A stretch of DNA of 64,000 nt from assembly GCF_001645185.1 (NCBI RefSeq), contig NZ_LXTQ01000057.1, positions 116,381 to 180,380 of the forward strand, given 5' to 3'. This document shows, in pieces, positions 9,384 through 17,714 of the stretch (the first letter of the stretch is position 1; every line of letters begins with the position of its first letter). The translations under genes were made by a program, and so were the position numbers. The notes beneath the pieces were generated by a model. That model made no database searches. It was given only the letters and a program-made list of their open reading frames with translations, and was not told the origin of the DNA. Source of the stretch: Methylobacillus sp. MM3. Lineage in GTDB: Bacteria > Pseudomonadota > Gammaproteobacteria > Burkholderiales > Methylophilaceae.

Positions 9384-10115
9384 TTATCGAGGCGACTGTA
9401 TCGATTTCAAAATGCCCCGCAGGATATTGACCTCTTCTTTTTCCAATCGTGCCCGTGTGAACAGGCGCCGCAGACGCGACATCAATCGTTTCGGCAGGGC
9501 GGGGTCCAGAAAGCCGGTGCCGATCAGCGTTTCTTCCAGATGACGGTAGAATCCTTCGACATCTTCATGGCTCGCCAAATTGAAATCGTTGTCGACGGTA
9601 TCGGTTGCTTCTCCCAATGCTGCCGTGCGGATTTCGTATGCCAGGACCTGTACTGCCGAGGCCAGATTGAGGGAGGAGTACTCGGGGTTGGCAGGGATCA
9701 TCGCCAGAAGCTGGCAACGGATGAGCTCATCGTTGGACAGGCCGCTCATTTCCGTGCCGAAAACCAGGGCTACGGATTGGGTCGCGGCAAGCTGTACTGC
9801 CTCTGTCGCAGCCTCCCGTGCCGTGACCAGCTGGTGTGAAAGCTCGCGCTTGCGGGCGCTGAGGCCGATGACGAAGGTGCATCCGGTCAGCGCTTCTTCC
9901 AGCGAATCGCAAACACGCGCTGCGGCCAGGATATCGCTCGCGCCGGAAGCCATGGCTTCGGCAATCTCGTGCGGGAATTTTTTGGGTCGTACCAGCACCA
10001 GTTGGGTGAGTCCCATCGTTTTCATCGCGCGTGCCGTAGACCCGATATTGCCCGGGTGGCTGGTCTGGCAGAGAACGATGCGGATGTTGGCAAGTGATTC
10101 GAGTTTGGAGCTCAT
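9384..10115 (-). CDS. trmJ: tRNA (cytidine/uridine-2'-O-)-methyltransferase TrmJ
   Basis: A 243-residue SPOUT-class methyltransferase that 2'-O-methylates position 32 of tRNAs. Family motifs are IRIVLCQTSHPGNIGSTARAM at the N-terminus, VFGTEMSGLSNDEL and a knot segment IPANPEYSSLNLASAVQV. The C-terminal helical extension contains GFLDPALPKRLMSRLRRLF. The ATG at 10115 (protein begins SSKLESLANIR) is preferred: an upstream in-frame extension would run through the inverted repeat at 10128-10314 and has no family support. trmJ and suhB are divergent here. Confidence 0.92.
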   Translation of the reverse strand: MSSKLESLANIRIVLCQTSHPGNIGSTARAMKTMGLTQLVLVRPKKFPHEIAEAMASGASDILAAARVCDSLEEALTGCTFVIGLSARKRELSHQLVTAREAATEAVQLAATQSVALVFGTEMSGLSNDELIRCQLLAMIPANPEYSSLNLASAVQVLAYEIRTAALGEATDTVDNDFNLASHEDVEGFYRHLEETLIGTGFLDPALPKRLMSRLRRLFTRARLEKEEVNILRGILKSIQSPR

Positions 10116-10127
10116 GGGGTGTAGGCA

Positions 10128-10314
10128 GTAAAATGTTAGAATCCATCTCAGGAATAATCGCATGTTGCAACCCGGAGGGACGGGGTGCTTTGGGCGCATC
10201 GCGTTGTTGCTCACCGCTTGTTTGGATAACCAAACCGCGCGGCTCGCGCCTAGCGCTGCATCCCAAAGCATCCCGTCGCACATGTGATTATTCCTGAGAT
10301 GGATTCTATTTTAC
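10128..10314. repeat. 187-bp inverted-repeat element between trmJ and suhB
   Basis: The outer arms pair almost perfectly. The left arm 10137-10159 (taga + atccatctcaggaataatc) is matched by its reverse complement in 10286-10308. Pairing extends outward (gtaaaa on both sides) and inward with small bulges (catg; tgctttggg / cccaaagca at about 10187-10195 and 10262-10270). The centre has a short dyad, gtttgg-ataa-ccaaac, near 10219-10234. The whole stretch could fold into one long cruciform or RNA hairpin. It carries no plausible gene. It could be a miniature transposable element (MITE), a RAYT-type palindrome, or a structured control region for the divergent genes. No target-site duplication was recognised. 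Confidence 0.75.
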
Positions 10315-10355
10315 CAGCTCTTTAACTTTCCCCTTGCGGGTACGGACATCAGAAT

Positions 10356-11165
10356 ATGCATCCAATGCTTAATATTGCAGTCAAGGCCGCGCGCCAGGCT
10401 GCCGCCATCATCAATCGTGCTTCCCAGGATTTGGGTGCTATCAAGATTCGCAGCAAGACATACAACGACTTTGTCAGTGAGGTTGATCACGCGGCCGAAC
10501 GCGCGATTATCGAGACCTTGCTGGATGCATATCCTGACCATTCCATTCTCGCCGAAGAGAGCGGGGCGCAAGGCGACAGTGAAAACGTCTGGATCATCGA
10601 CCCGCTCGACGGCACGACCAATTTCCTGCACGGTTTTCCGCAATACGCCGTCTCCATCGCACTCAAGCAGCGCGGCCAGATCACGCAGGCCGTAATTTAC
10701 GATCCGAATCGCAATGATCTCTTTACCGCCACGCGCGGTCGCGGTGCTTTCCTCAACGACCGCCGCATCCGCGTCAGCTCGCGCGCCCGCTTGCAGGAAG
10801 CCATTATCGGCACCGGCTTTCCTTTCCGTGATTTCGCGCATCTTGATACCTATGTCGCGATGTTCAAGGACATGATCAAGAAAACTTCCGGCGTGCGCCG
10901 TCCCGGTTCCGCAGCGCTGGATCTGGCCTATGTGGCCGCCGGCTGGTACGACGGTTTCTGGGAAATCGGCCTGTCGCAGTGGGATATCGCCGCGGGCGGC
11001 TTGCTGGTGCATGAGGCTGGCGGCCTGGTAGGCGATTTCGAAGGTAACGAAGGCTGGCTGGAAAGCGGCAACATCGTGGCCGGCAACCCCAAGGTCTTTT
11101 CACAAATTCTGCAAACCCTCAGCCCGCACCTGACGGACTCGCTGAAATCCAAAGCTGCCGCCTGA
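10356..11165 (+). CDS. suhB: Inositol-1-monophosphatase family protein SuhB
   Basis: A 269-residue Mg-dependent phosphatase of the inositol monophosphatase family; in E. coli SuhB also binds the rRNA antitermination complex. Metal-binding motifs are AEESG (E67/E68), [10 protein letters not shown] (D82, D85) and [16 protein letters not shown] near the C-terminus. Length matches SuhB. It is followed after 7 bases by a DUF1992 gene on the same strand. The 41 bases before the start adjoin a long inverted repeat. Confidence 0.94.
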   Translation: MHPMLNIAVKAARQAAAIINRASQDLGAIKIRSKTYNDFVSEVDHAAERAIIETLLDAYPDHSILAEESGAQGDSENVWIIDPLDGTTNFLHGFPQYAVSIALKQRGQITQAVIYDPNRNDLFTATRGRGAFLNDRRIRVSSRARLQEAIIGTGFPFRDFAHLDTYVAMFKDMIKKTSGVRRPGSAALDLAYVAAGWYDGFWEIGLSQWDIAAGGLLVHEAGGLVGDFEGNEGWLESGNIVAGNPKVFSQILQTLSPHLTDSLKSKAAA

Positions 11166-11172
11166 TTGGATC

Positions 11173-11535
11173 ATGCAAGGGTTTGAAGCCATCGTGGAAC
11201 AGCGCATCGTCGAGGCTGCACGGCGCGGCGATTTCGACGGGCTGCCCGGCACCGGGCAGCCGCTGGAACTGGACGACGACAGGCTGATTCCTGAGGAACT
11301 GCGCATCGCCTACCGCATTCTCAAGAATGCCGGGTATGTGCCTCCCGAGGTGCAGATATTGAAGGATGTCGCCGAACTGGAGCGCCTGGTCCATGCATCC
11401 GAAGGCATGCAACGTAGCGTGGCGCTGAAGAAGCTGCGTCTTCTGACCATGCAGATGAGCGCTTCCCGCTCCGGCAACCTGCAACTGGAAGCCGCTTATT
11501 ACGAAAGGATGGCCGAAAGGCTTTCCTGCGCATGA
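11173..11535 (+). CDS. DUF1992 / DnaJ-family-domain small protein
   Basis: A 120-residue protein matching the DUF1992 family (the conserved domain of vertebrate DNAJC28, without a J domain). The segment IVEQRIVEAARRGDFDGL followed by PGTGQPLELDDDRLIPEELR is diagnostic. The rest is helical (YRILKNAGYVPPEVQILKDV). The biochemical role is unknown. It follows suhB closely and is probably co-transcribed. The gene is convergent with manC. Confidence 0.88.
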   Translation: MQGFEAIVEQRIVEAARRGDFDGLPGTGQPLELDDDRLIPEELRIAYRILKNAGYVPPEVQILKDVAELERLVHASEGMQRSVALKKLRLLTMQMSASRSGNLQLEAAYYERMAERLSCA

Positions 11536-11569
11536 TGGGTGGTGCGGGGTTTGCCTGTCGCCCGCAACT

Positions 11570-13012
11570 TCACTTCCTGCCGTAATGATCGTCGAAACGC
11601 ACAATATCGTCTTCGCCGAGGTAGGGTCCGGATTGTACTTCAATGATCTCCAGCGGCAGTTTCCCGACATTTTCCAGCCGGTGCTTGGTTCCCAGCGGAA
11701 TGAAGGTCGATTCGTTCTCGGTCACCAGGTAGCAGGTATCGCCCCGCGTGACCTTGGCCGTACCCCTGACCACAACCCAGTGTTCGGCGCGGTGGTGATG
11801 CAATTGTAGCGACAGCATCGCGCCGGGCTTGATGACGATGCGTTTCACCAGAAAGCGTTCGCCGTTATCCACGCTGTCATACCAGCCCCACGGACGATAC
11901 ACCTTGCGGTGCAGCAAACTCTCCGGACGGCCTTGCCGCTTGAGGGTATCGACGATGTTTTTCACATCCTGCGTCTTGTCCTTGTGCGCGACCAGCACCG
12001 CATCCGCCGTTTCCACGACAACCAGGTCGCTGACGCCGACGCAGGTGACCAGCCTGCCGCCAGAGAGGACCAGGGTGTCGCTGCAATCGCTCAGCAGGAC
12101 ATCCCCTTGCGATACATTGCCGTTCGCATCCTTGGGCAGTGCTTGCCATAGCGAATCCCATGAGCCGACGTCAGACCAGCCCGCAGTCAGCGGGATCATG
12201 GCCCCCGCGGGCAGATTCTCCTGCCTGGCGGCAACGCGCTCCATCACCGCGTAGTCAATGGAGTCGCTCGGACATTGTTCAAAAGCGGATTCGTCGACGC
12301 GCACGAAGATGCCGTCTTCCAGCCTGCTTTGCCAGGCGGCGCGGCAGGCGGCCAGAATATCGGGCCGGCATTGCTCGATAGCCGTCAGCCACACCGAGGC
12401 ACGCATCATGAACAAGCCGCTGTTCCAGAGATAACTTCCTTCATCGAGGTAACGCTGCGCCGTCTCGCGATCCGGTTTTTCGACGAAATTGGCAATGCGG
12501 CAGGCCCCGTCGCCTGCGCCATCCAGCATTTCACCCATCCGGATATAACCATAGCCTGTTTCCGGGCAGTCCGGCGTAATGCCGAAGGTGACCACGCTGC
12601 CCGCCGCCGCCAGCGCGGCACCTTGCCTGACGGCTTCCTGAAATGCGGCCGTGTCGAGAATCACATGGTCCGACGGCATGACCAGCAACACCGGATCTTT
12701 GCCCTCGCGGTTCGCTTCCAGCGCCGCCATTGTCAGGGCGGGCGCGGTGTTGCGGCCGACAGGCTCCAGCAGTAGCACCCCATCCTTGCCCATCAGGCGC
12801 AATTGCTCGGCAATGACGAAGCGATATTCTTCATTGCATACCACCATGGTCGGCGCCAGTTCCAGGCGGATGCCGTCGACGCGGCGCACGGTGCCTTGCA
12901 GCAGGGATTCTTCGCCGATCAGCGGCAATAGCTGTTTGGGATATTTTTCGCGGGAGAGTGGCCACAGGCGCGTGCCGGAGCCGCCTGAGAGAATTACGGG
13001 TTGCAATAACAT
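11570..13012 (-). CDS. manC: Mannose-1-phosphate guanylyltransferase / mannose-6-phosphate isomerase
   Basis: A 480-residue bifunctional enzyme that makes GDP-mannose. The N-terminal nucleotidyltransferase has VILSGGSGTRLWPLSR and EKYPKQLLPL, then FVEKPDRETAQRYL. The C-terminal cupin (about residues 340-480) has the type II isomerase signature with LQLHHHRAEHWVVVRGTA. The ATG at 13012 is chosen because GGGAG lies 8 bases upstream; an in-frame extension to 13078 lacks family support. GDP-mannose is a common EPS precursor, so it probably serves the locus downstream, though it could also be used elsewhere. The cpsB/xanB/algA names refer to the same family. Confidence 0.93.
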   Translation of the reverse strand: MLLQPVILSGGSGTRLWPLSREKYPKQLLPLIGEESLLQGTVRRVDGIRLELAPTMVVCNEEYRFVIAEQLRLMGKDGVLLLEPVGRNTAPALTMAALEANREGKDPVLLVMPSDHVILDTAAFQEAVRQGAALAAAGSVVTFGITPDCPETGYGYIRMGEMLDGAGDGACRIANFVEKPDRETAQRYLDEGSYLWNSGLFMMRASVWLTAIEQCRPDILAACRAAWQSRLEDGIFVRVDESAFEQCPSDSIDYAVMERVAARQENLPAGAMIPLTAGWSDVGSWDSLWQALPKDANGNVSQGDVLLSDCSDTLVLSGGRLVTCVGVSDLVVVETADAVLVAHKDKTQDVKNIVDTLKRQGRPESLLHRKVYRPWGWYDSVDNGERFLVKRIVIKPGAMLSLQLHHHRAEHWVVVRGTAKVTRGDTCYLVTENESTFIPLGTKHRLENVGKLPLEIIEVQSGPYLGEDDIVRFDDHYGRK

Positions 13013-13308
13013 ATCAGACTCCCAGTTTTTGCGAGAATCGTGTTTTTCATGTTCTGTTGCAGTGTTCATAAAAATCATAGCGCGGATTCAAGCTCACAGG
13101 GCAACTTCCTGACGTATAAAAGGTTGGGCGAAAGTATCAGGAAAGTGAATCGCGGCTTCCGCCAGACCCGAGTTTCACGCCGAATTGCCTGGATGAGTGC
13201 GAGTTTTCACAAGTTATGGCAGAAAGAAGAAAGAAATCAATGCGGAACGATCCGCGAAACGCAAGGTTCTAAATAATTCCTAATGGTTAAATCAGAAGGA
13301 GGGTCATC

Positions 13309-13659
13309 ATGAAAAGCAAATTAGCGATCAGTCTGGCATTGATGGGAGCCTTGGCGTTACCGGTGGCTGGATATACGAGCGATTACACCGGGGGCGGTAG
13401 TGAGTCGGATCGCAGTTCATCTGCCAAGGAATCCGCCAAGGAGTTTGTCAAAGACTCGGTCATCACTACCAAAATCAAAGCAAAATTGGCTAAGGAAAAA
13501 GACGTCAGCGCAATGCATATCAAAGTGGATACGGATAAAGCCGGGGTTGTGTATTTGAGCGGGACAGCCAAGAGTCAGGCAGAAGCCGACCGGGCGGTAG
13601 CCCTCGCACGTGAAGTGGAAGGTGTTACATCTGTCGAGAATAAAATTGAAATCAAATAG
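13309..13659 (+). CDS. Exported BON-domain protein (OsmY-like)
   Basis: A 116-residue protein with a signal peptide (MKSKLAISLALMGALALPVAG) and a single BON domain from about residue 47 (VKDSVITTKIKAKLAKEKDV ... GVTSVENKIEIK). BON domains are thought to bind membranes or phospholipids; OsmY relatives are periplasmic and stress-induced. A strong ribosome site (AGAAGGAGG) precedes the ATG. It has 230-base upstream and 130-base downstream gaps and appears monocistronic. No function in EPS is shown. Confidence 0.9.
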   Translation: MKSKLAISLALMGALALPVAGYTSDYTGGGSESDRSSSAKESAKEFVKDSVITTKIKAKLAKEKDVSAMHIKVDTDKAGVVYLSGTAKSQAEADRAVALAREVEGVTSVENKIEIK

Positions 13660-13678
13660 GGAATATTAGTTGTCAATG

Positions 13679-13715
13679 CGAAGCGGAAGTGCGAGATTGC
13701 TCCACTTCCGCTTCG
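13679..13715 (+). terminator. Perfect 13-bp hairpin downstream of the BON gene
   Basis: CGAAGCGGAAGTG (13679-13691) and its exact reverse complement (13703-13715) flank an 11-base loop, 19 bases after the stop codon. The stem is strong, but the following bases (TCGTTTATGG) are only mildly T-rich, so it may terminate or simply protect the mRNA end. Confidence 0.55.
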
Positions 13716-13790
13716 TCGTTTATGGGGTTTCGCGCCTGTGCAAGCAATGCGGGGATGAGATCAACTGTAATAGGCTCTAAGGGACAGTGC

Positions 13791-14060
13791 ATGGCGAATG
13801 TCGTATGTGCGCAGAGGCTTGGTGATGTCGGCCCGCTGGAACCGGCTACTTATCGCGGTGAGACCGTCCGTGATGTACTCGATGCCGCCGCTGTGGATTA
13901 CCCGCGCTTGAAGAATTATGTGCTGGATGATCAGGGCCGGGTGCGCAAGCATGTCGCGATTTTTGTGGGTGGATCCATGCAGCCGCGCGAGACCGTGCTT
14001 GATACCGTGCTCGGCGACGCGGATGATCTCTATATCATGCAGGCGCTATCCGGCGGTTGA
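13791..14060 (+). CDS. MoaD/ThiS-like ubiquitin-fold sulfur-carrier protein
   Basis: An 89-residue protein with a beta-grasp, MoaD/ThiS-like pattern. It has YRGETVRDVLDAAAVDYPRL, then KNYVLDDQGRVRKHVAIFV, and ends in ALSGG. The C-terminal Gly-Gly is the residue pair adenylated and thiocarboxylated in this superfamily. The ATG at 13791 is preferred because AAGGGA lies 8 bases upstream and the fold starts here. No moaE, thiG or E1-like enzyme is adjacent. The neighbour 23 bases downstream is a BNR-propeller protein. I recall this gene pair from other bacteria, so the carrier may serve a sulfur- or modification-related process other than molybdopterin synthesis. Confidence 0.8.
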   Translation: MANVVCAQRLGDVGPLEPATYRGETVRDVLDAAAVDYPRLKNYVLDDQGRVRKHVAIFVGGSMQPRETVLDTVLGDADDLYIMQALSGG

Positions 14061-14083
14061 TCAACAACGTGGAGGAGCAGGCA

Positions 14084-15157
14084 ATGGCTAATCGAGTATT
14101 GGTTGCGACACGTAAGGGGCTGTTCGATATTCGTCGGCGCGAGCCGGGAAGTTGGGCGATTCACAATCGATGTTTTCTCGGCGAACCGGTGGGCATGGTG
14201 CTGCAAGACCAGCACGACAAGACGCTGTACGCCTCGCTGGAGCTTGGACATTTCGGCACCAAACTGCATCGCTCCGACGACGATGGCCAGCACTGGGAAG
14301 AGGTGAGCGTGCCTTCCTATGCCGCTATCGGCGGCGAGGATGCTCCCAGCCTGAAAATGATCTGGTCGATGGAAGTGGGCGCGCCAGGCACGCTTTTGGC
14401 AGGCACTATCCCCGGAGGTTTGTTTAAAAGCACTGATCGCGGGGCGAGCTGGGAAATGATGCAAAGCCTGTGGGATGACCCCTTGCGCAAGCAATGGGTG
14501 GGCGGAGGCTACGACGAGCCCGGCATCCATTCCATCTGTGTCGATCCCCGCAATCCCGATCGCATCGTTATCGCCGTATCCTGCGGCGGTGTATGGTTGA
14601 GCGAGGATAATGGCAACAACTGGCGTACCGCGACCAAAGGCTTGTGGGCCGCGTATATGCCGCCCGGCCAGGAAGAAAACCCCGCCATCCAGGATCCTCA
14701 CCGCATGGTGCAATGCCATGGCGCACCTGACAATTTCTGGATTCAACACCACAACGGCATTTTCCGCTCTACTGATGGTTCTGCTACATGGGGCCAGATA
14801 AATGCCCATCCTTCAAGCTTTGGCTTTGCCGTCGCCGTGCATCCGCGGCAACCGGATACGGCGTGGTTTGTCCCGGCGGTCAAGGATGAGAAGCGGTATC
14901 CTGTGGATGGCAAACTGGTTGTGACCCGCACCGAGGATGGCGGAAGAACTTTTGCATCGTTCGCTGCCGGCTTGCCGGAGGAGGAAAGCTACGATCTGGT
15001 ATATCGCCACGGTCTGGCAGTCGATGAGCGGGGCGAATGCCTGGCGATGGGCTCCACCACGGGCAATCTCTGGGTGAGCGAAAACGGCGGCGTAGCCTGG
15101 AACGCAGTGCCCTGTCATTTGCCGCCAGTGTATGCAGTGCGTTTTGTTCAGGATTGA
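14084..15157 (+). CDS. BNR/sialidase-like beta-propeller protein
   Basis: A 357-residue protein without a signal peptide. It contains repeated Asp-box (BNR) motifs of the S-x-D-x-G-x-x-W type: RSDDDGQHWEE, KSTDRGASWEM, LSEDNGNNWRT, RSTDGSATWGQ, RTEDGGRTFAS and VSENGGVAWNA. These build a six- or seven-bladed propeller of the VPS10/sialidase superfamily. Annotated relatives are called glycosyl hydrolase or exo-alpha-sialidase, but catalytic sialidase residues cannot be assigned, so enzymatic activity is doubtful. The ATG at 14084 has GGAGGAG upstream. The close spacing to the MoaD-like gene suggests a shared function. Confidence 0.82.
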   Translation: MANRVLVATRKGLFDIRRREPGSWAIHNRCFLGEPVGMVLQDQHDKTLYASLELGHFGTKLHRSDDDGQHWEEVSVPSYAAIGGEDAPSLKMIWSMEVGAPGTLLAGTIPGGLFKSTDRGASWEMMQSLWDDPLRKQWVGGGYDEPGIHSICVDPRNPDRIVIAVSCGGVWLSEDNGNNWRTATKGLWAAYMPPGQEENPAIQDPHRMVQCHGAPDNFWIQHHNGIFRSTDGSATWGQINAHPSSFGFAVAVHPRQPDTAWFVPAVKDEKRYPVDGKLVVTRTEDGGRTFASFAAGLPEEESYDLVYRHGLAVDERGECLAMGSTTGNLWVSENGGVAWNAVPCHLPPVYAVRFVQD

Positions 15158-15202
15158 CAGCAGGAGGCGTGTTCCGGGTTCAGATTCGCATGGGGGGAGG
15201 TT

Positions 15203-16003
15203 ATGGACTTCGCGAGGGTTGCTTTCGGCGTTAAAAGTTTTTTCCTATATTTATTTTTGTTTCAGGGATTTATTTTTGCAGGCTCGCTATGGGGGGATGA
15301 GTTACCGCGTACCATCGAACGGCTCAAGCCATCCATTGTTGGCATAGGCACTTATCAGAAAACTCGCAGCCCCGCGGTGAATTTCCTGGGAACAGGCTTT
15401 GCGGTGGGGGATGGAACGCTGGTCATCACCAACGCTCATGTGATTCCCGATGGCGGGGAGGGCAGCAAGGTGGAAGCCCTGGTCGTCATCGTCGCCAAAA
15501 ACGAAACGGAAACAGAGCTGCGGATTACCACGCGGGTGGGGCTGGACAGGGAACACGATCTGCTTCTGCTCAAAATCAGCGGCCCGCCCCTGACCGCGAT
15601 GGAGATTGGGGATTCCGGCACGGCTCGGGAGGGGCAAGTGTTTGCGTTTACCGGATTTCCGATAGGCATGATACTCGGGTTCCATCCGGTCACGCATCGA
15701 GGCATGCTTTCTTCGATTACGCCGATAGTTCTGCCTGCTGCCAATTCCAGGCGTTTGGATTCGCAAAGTATCCTCCAGCTCAAGAAGTCGGCCTTCCCGG
15801 TATTTCAACTCGATGGAACCGCATATCCCGGCAACAGCGGGAGCCCTCTGTACGATCCCGATACCGGCATCGTTTACGGAATCATCAACATGGTCTTGAT
15901 CAAAGGCCTGAAAGAGTCGGCGCTCGCCCAGCCAAGCGGAATCACCTATGCCATTCCAAGCAGCTATCTGCGTGATTTCCTGCAGAAAAAAAAGGAGCCG
16001 TGA
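15203..16003 (+). CDS. Exported trypsin-like serine protease
   Basis: A 266-residue protein with an N-terminal hydrophobic signal (FFLYLFLFQGFIFAGSLWG) and a chymotrypsin-fold protease domain. The catalytic triad is visible as H79 (TNAHVI), D119 (REHDLLLL) and S212 (YPGNSGSPL). No PDZ domain follows, unlike DegP. It should act in the periplasm or at the inner membrane. The start has GGGGGAGG upstream. It is the last gene before the EPS locus; trypsin-like proteases often accompany exosortase loci, but a role in processing sorted proteins is inference. Confidence 0.85.
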   Translation: MDFARVAFGVKSFFLYLFLFQGFIFAGSLWGDELPRTIERLKPSIVGIGTYQKTRSPAVNFLGTGFAVGDGTLVITNAHVIPDGGEGSKVEALVVIVAKNETETELRITTRVGLDREHDLLLLKISGPPLTAMEIGDSGTAREGQVFAFTGFPIGMILGFHPVTHRGMLSSITPIVLPAANSRRLDSQSILQLKKSAFPVFQLDGTAYPGNSGSPLYDPDTGIVYGIINMVLIKGLKESALAQPSGITYAIPSSYLRDFLQKKKEP

Positions 16004-16070
16004 TATCTGAATCGAAATTCGGTGCGGCTATCGACAACCTTGGTGGTTACGCACAAATTATATAAGGCTA

Positions 16071-16099
16071 TTGACGGCTCAATTGTGACGTGGTAGCAA
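16071..16099 (+). promoter_or_regulatory. Weak candidate sigma-70 promoter before the EPS locus
   Basis: TTGACG (16071-16076), a 17-base spacer and TAGCAA (16094-16099) lie in the 279-base gap before the first EPS gene. The gap is A+T-rich and also holds a GCCCG-gttaa-CGGGC dyad near 16191-16205. The -10 match is only moderate, so this is tentative. Confidence 0.3.
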
Positions 16100-16282
16100 T
16101 GGGCTTTCATGTATTACGGCAACAGCGGGATGTATTTCCTTATAGATTAAGTACAGAAAACACAAAAATAACTACATAAAAAGCAGTTTGCCCGGTTAAC
16201 GGGCGAAAAAGCGGAATAACGCTCGCGATGGATCGCAATTTTGCCGGATTGCGATGAGCCCGAAACAATCGGGAGGAAAACA

Positions 16283-17695
16283 GTGTATAAAAGTTTCCAT
16301 CACTACGTAGCCGTTACAGGGACCATGCTGCTGGTAACCGAGGCCGTTATCATGATGGCCGCAGTTTACCTTGGTGTGTCCATCCGTTTTTTCGAATTAT
16401 TCTTTAGCCCTCCCTACGTAGTCGCCGAACCGCTCATCAATATATTTCCATATGCCAGTGCCTTTGCATTGGTGATGCTCTTGAGCATGGCCGCGGTGGG
16501 GATGTATCAACTCGGGTACCGGGAAGATTTCCGCAAAACCCTGCTCCGCCTGATGCGTGCCATGGCGTTCGGACTGGGGTTCATTGTCCTGATTTTCTAT
16601 TGGGTGCCGGAGACTTATGTCGGCCGCGGGATATTGGGAAACGTCATGTTGATTACCGCGACGGGAATTTTTCTGACGCGGCTCATCTTTTACCGCTGGT
16701 CCAATGCTCACCTCCAGAAAAATCGAATCATGGTGTTGGGCACGGGCCGGCTGGCCAAGGAGTGCAGCATCCTGGTCGAGAAGAACCCCACATTCGATAA
16801 ATTCCAGATTGTCGGTTTTATCCCGATGCCGAATGAAGTGTGTCAGGTGTCGCCCGCGATGGTTTTGTCGGCGGATGGGTCGCCGTTGATGTCGATGGTG
16901 AGCAAATATCGCATCAATGAGATCGTCGTCGCGGTCCGGAATCGGCGCAGCGAGCATTTTTCCATTCAGGAGCTTCTCAAATGCAAGTTGCATGGAGTAC
17001 GCGTGAGCGATACGGAAACATTTTTCGAGCGCGAGATGGGGCAGGTGTTGATGGATTCGCTCCAGCCGGGCTGGCTGGTGTTCAACGATGGCTTCGACCA
17101 GAGCAAGTTGCGAATCAGCATCAAAAGGACGTTCGATCTGCTCGCAAGCCTGGCGCTCCTGATCGTCACGCTCCCGATCATGCTGATAACGGCTTTGTGC
17201 ATTTTTCTCGAAGACCGTAAATCCATCGTGTATCGGCAGGAAAGAGTGGGCAAGGACGGCCAGCACTTCATGATTCTGAAGTTCCGCAGCATGCGCAATG
17301 ACGCCGAGGAAAAAGGAAAGCCCCAATGGGCATGCGAGAACGACCCCCGCACCACCCGGGTTGGTCGGATCATTCGCCAGTTGAGGATAGACGAACTCCC
17401 CCAGATACTCAATGTGCTGAAAGGGGAAATGAGCTTCGTCGGCCCCCGGCCCGAACGGCCGTATTTTGTGGAGCAACTTTCGGCGAAACTTCCTTATTAC
17501 CACGTGCGGCACAGCATCAAGCCGGGGATTACCGGCTGGGCGCAAGTACGTTATCGCTATGGGGCTTCGGTCGAGGATGCCATACAGAAGCTCCAGTACG
17601 ACCTGTTTTACGTCAAGAACAACAGCTTGTTCCTCGACATCATTATTCTGATCGATACCATCCGCGTAGTGATATTTGGCAAGGGCGGGAGATGA
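16283..17695 (+). CDS. Undecaprenyl-phosphate sugar-phosphate transferase, PEP-CTERM/XrtA-associated (TIGR03013/EpsB type)
   Basis: A 470-residue membrane protein that starts exopolysaccharide assembly by loading a sugar phosphate on undecaprenyl phosphate. Four N-terminal membrane helices are followed by a Rossmann-like part (IMVLGTGRLAKECSILV). The C-terminal bacterial sugar transferase domain starts at about residue 281 (KRTFDLLASL) and includes QERVGKDGQHFMILKFRSM, LRIDELPQILNVLKGEMSFV and GPRPERP. The GTG at 16283 is chosen because GGGAGG lies 6 bases upstream; an ATG 42 bases earlier has no such site. It heads the plus-strand run with prsK and prsR. The family is specific to exosortase A loci. 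Confidence 0.9.
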   Translation: MYKSFHHYVAVTGTMLLVTEAVIMMAAVYLGVSIRFFELFFSPPYVVAEPLINIFPYASAFALVMLLSMAAVGMYQLGYREDFRKTLLRLMRAMAFGLGFIVLIFYWVPETYVGRGILGNVMLITATGIFLTRLIFYRWSNAHLQKNRIMVLGTGRLAKECSILVEKNPTFDKFQIVGFIPMPNEVCQVSPAMVLSADGSPLMSMVSKYRINEIVVAVRNRRSEHFSIQELLKCKLHGVRVSDTETFFEREMGQVLMDSLQPGWLVFNDGFDQSKLRISIKRTFDLLASLALLIVTLPIMLITALCIFLEDRKSIVYRQERVGKDGQHFMILKFRSMRNDAEEKGKPQWACENDPRTTRVGRIIRQLRIDELPQILNVLKGEMSFVGPRPERPYFVEQLSAKLPYYHVRHSIKPGITGWAQVRYRYGASVEDAIQKLQYDLFYVKNNSLFLDIIILIDTIRVVIFGKGGR

Positions 17696-17714
17696 CTCCG
17701 GAGCGCAGCATGCC

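Noticed and set aside
16216..16262. Candidate sigma-54 -24/-12 elements before the EPS locus
   Set aside because: The GG/GC spacing is off by one base in the better candidate (TGGATCG…TTTTGC), and the correctly spaced one matches poorly and is too close to the start.
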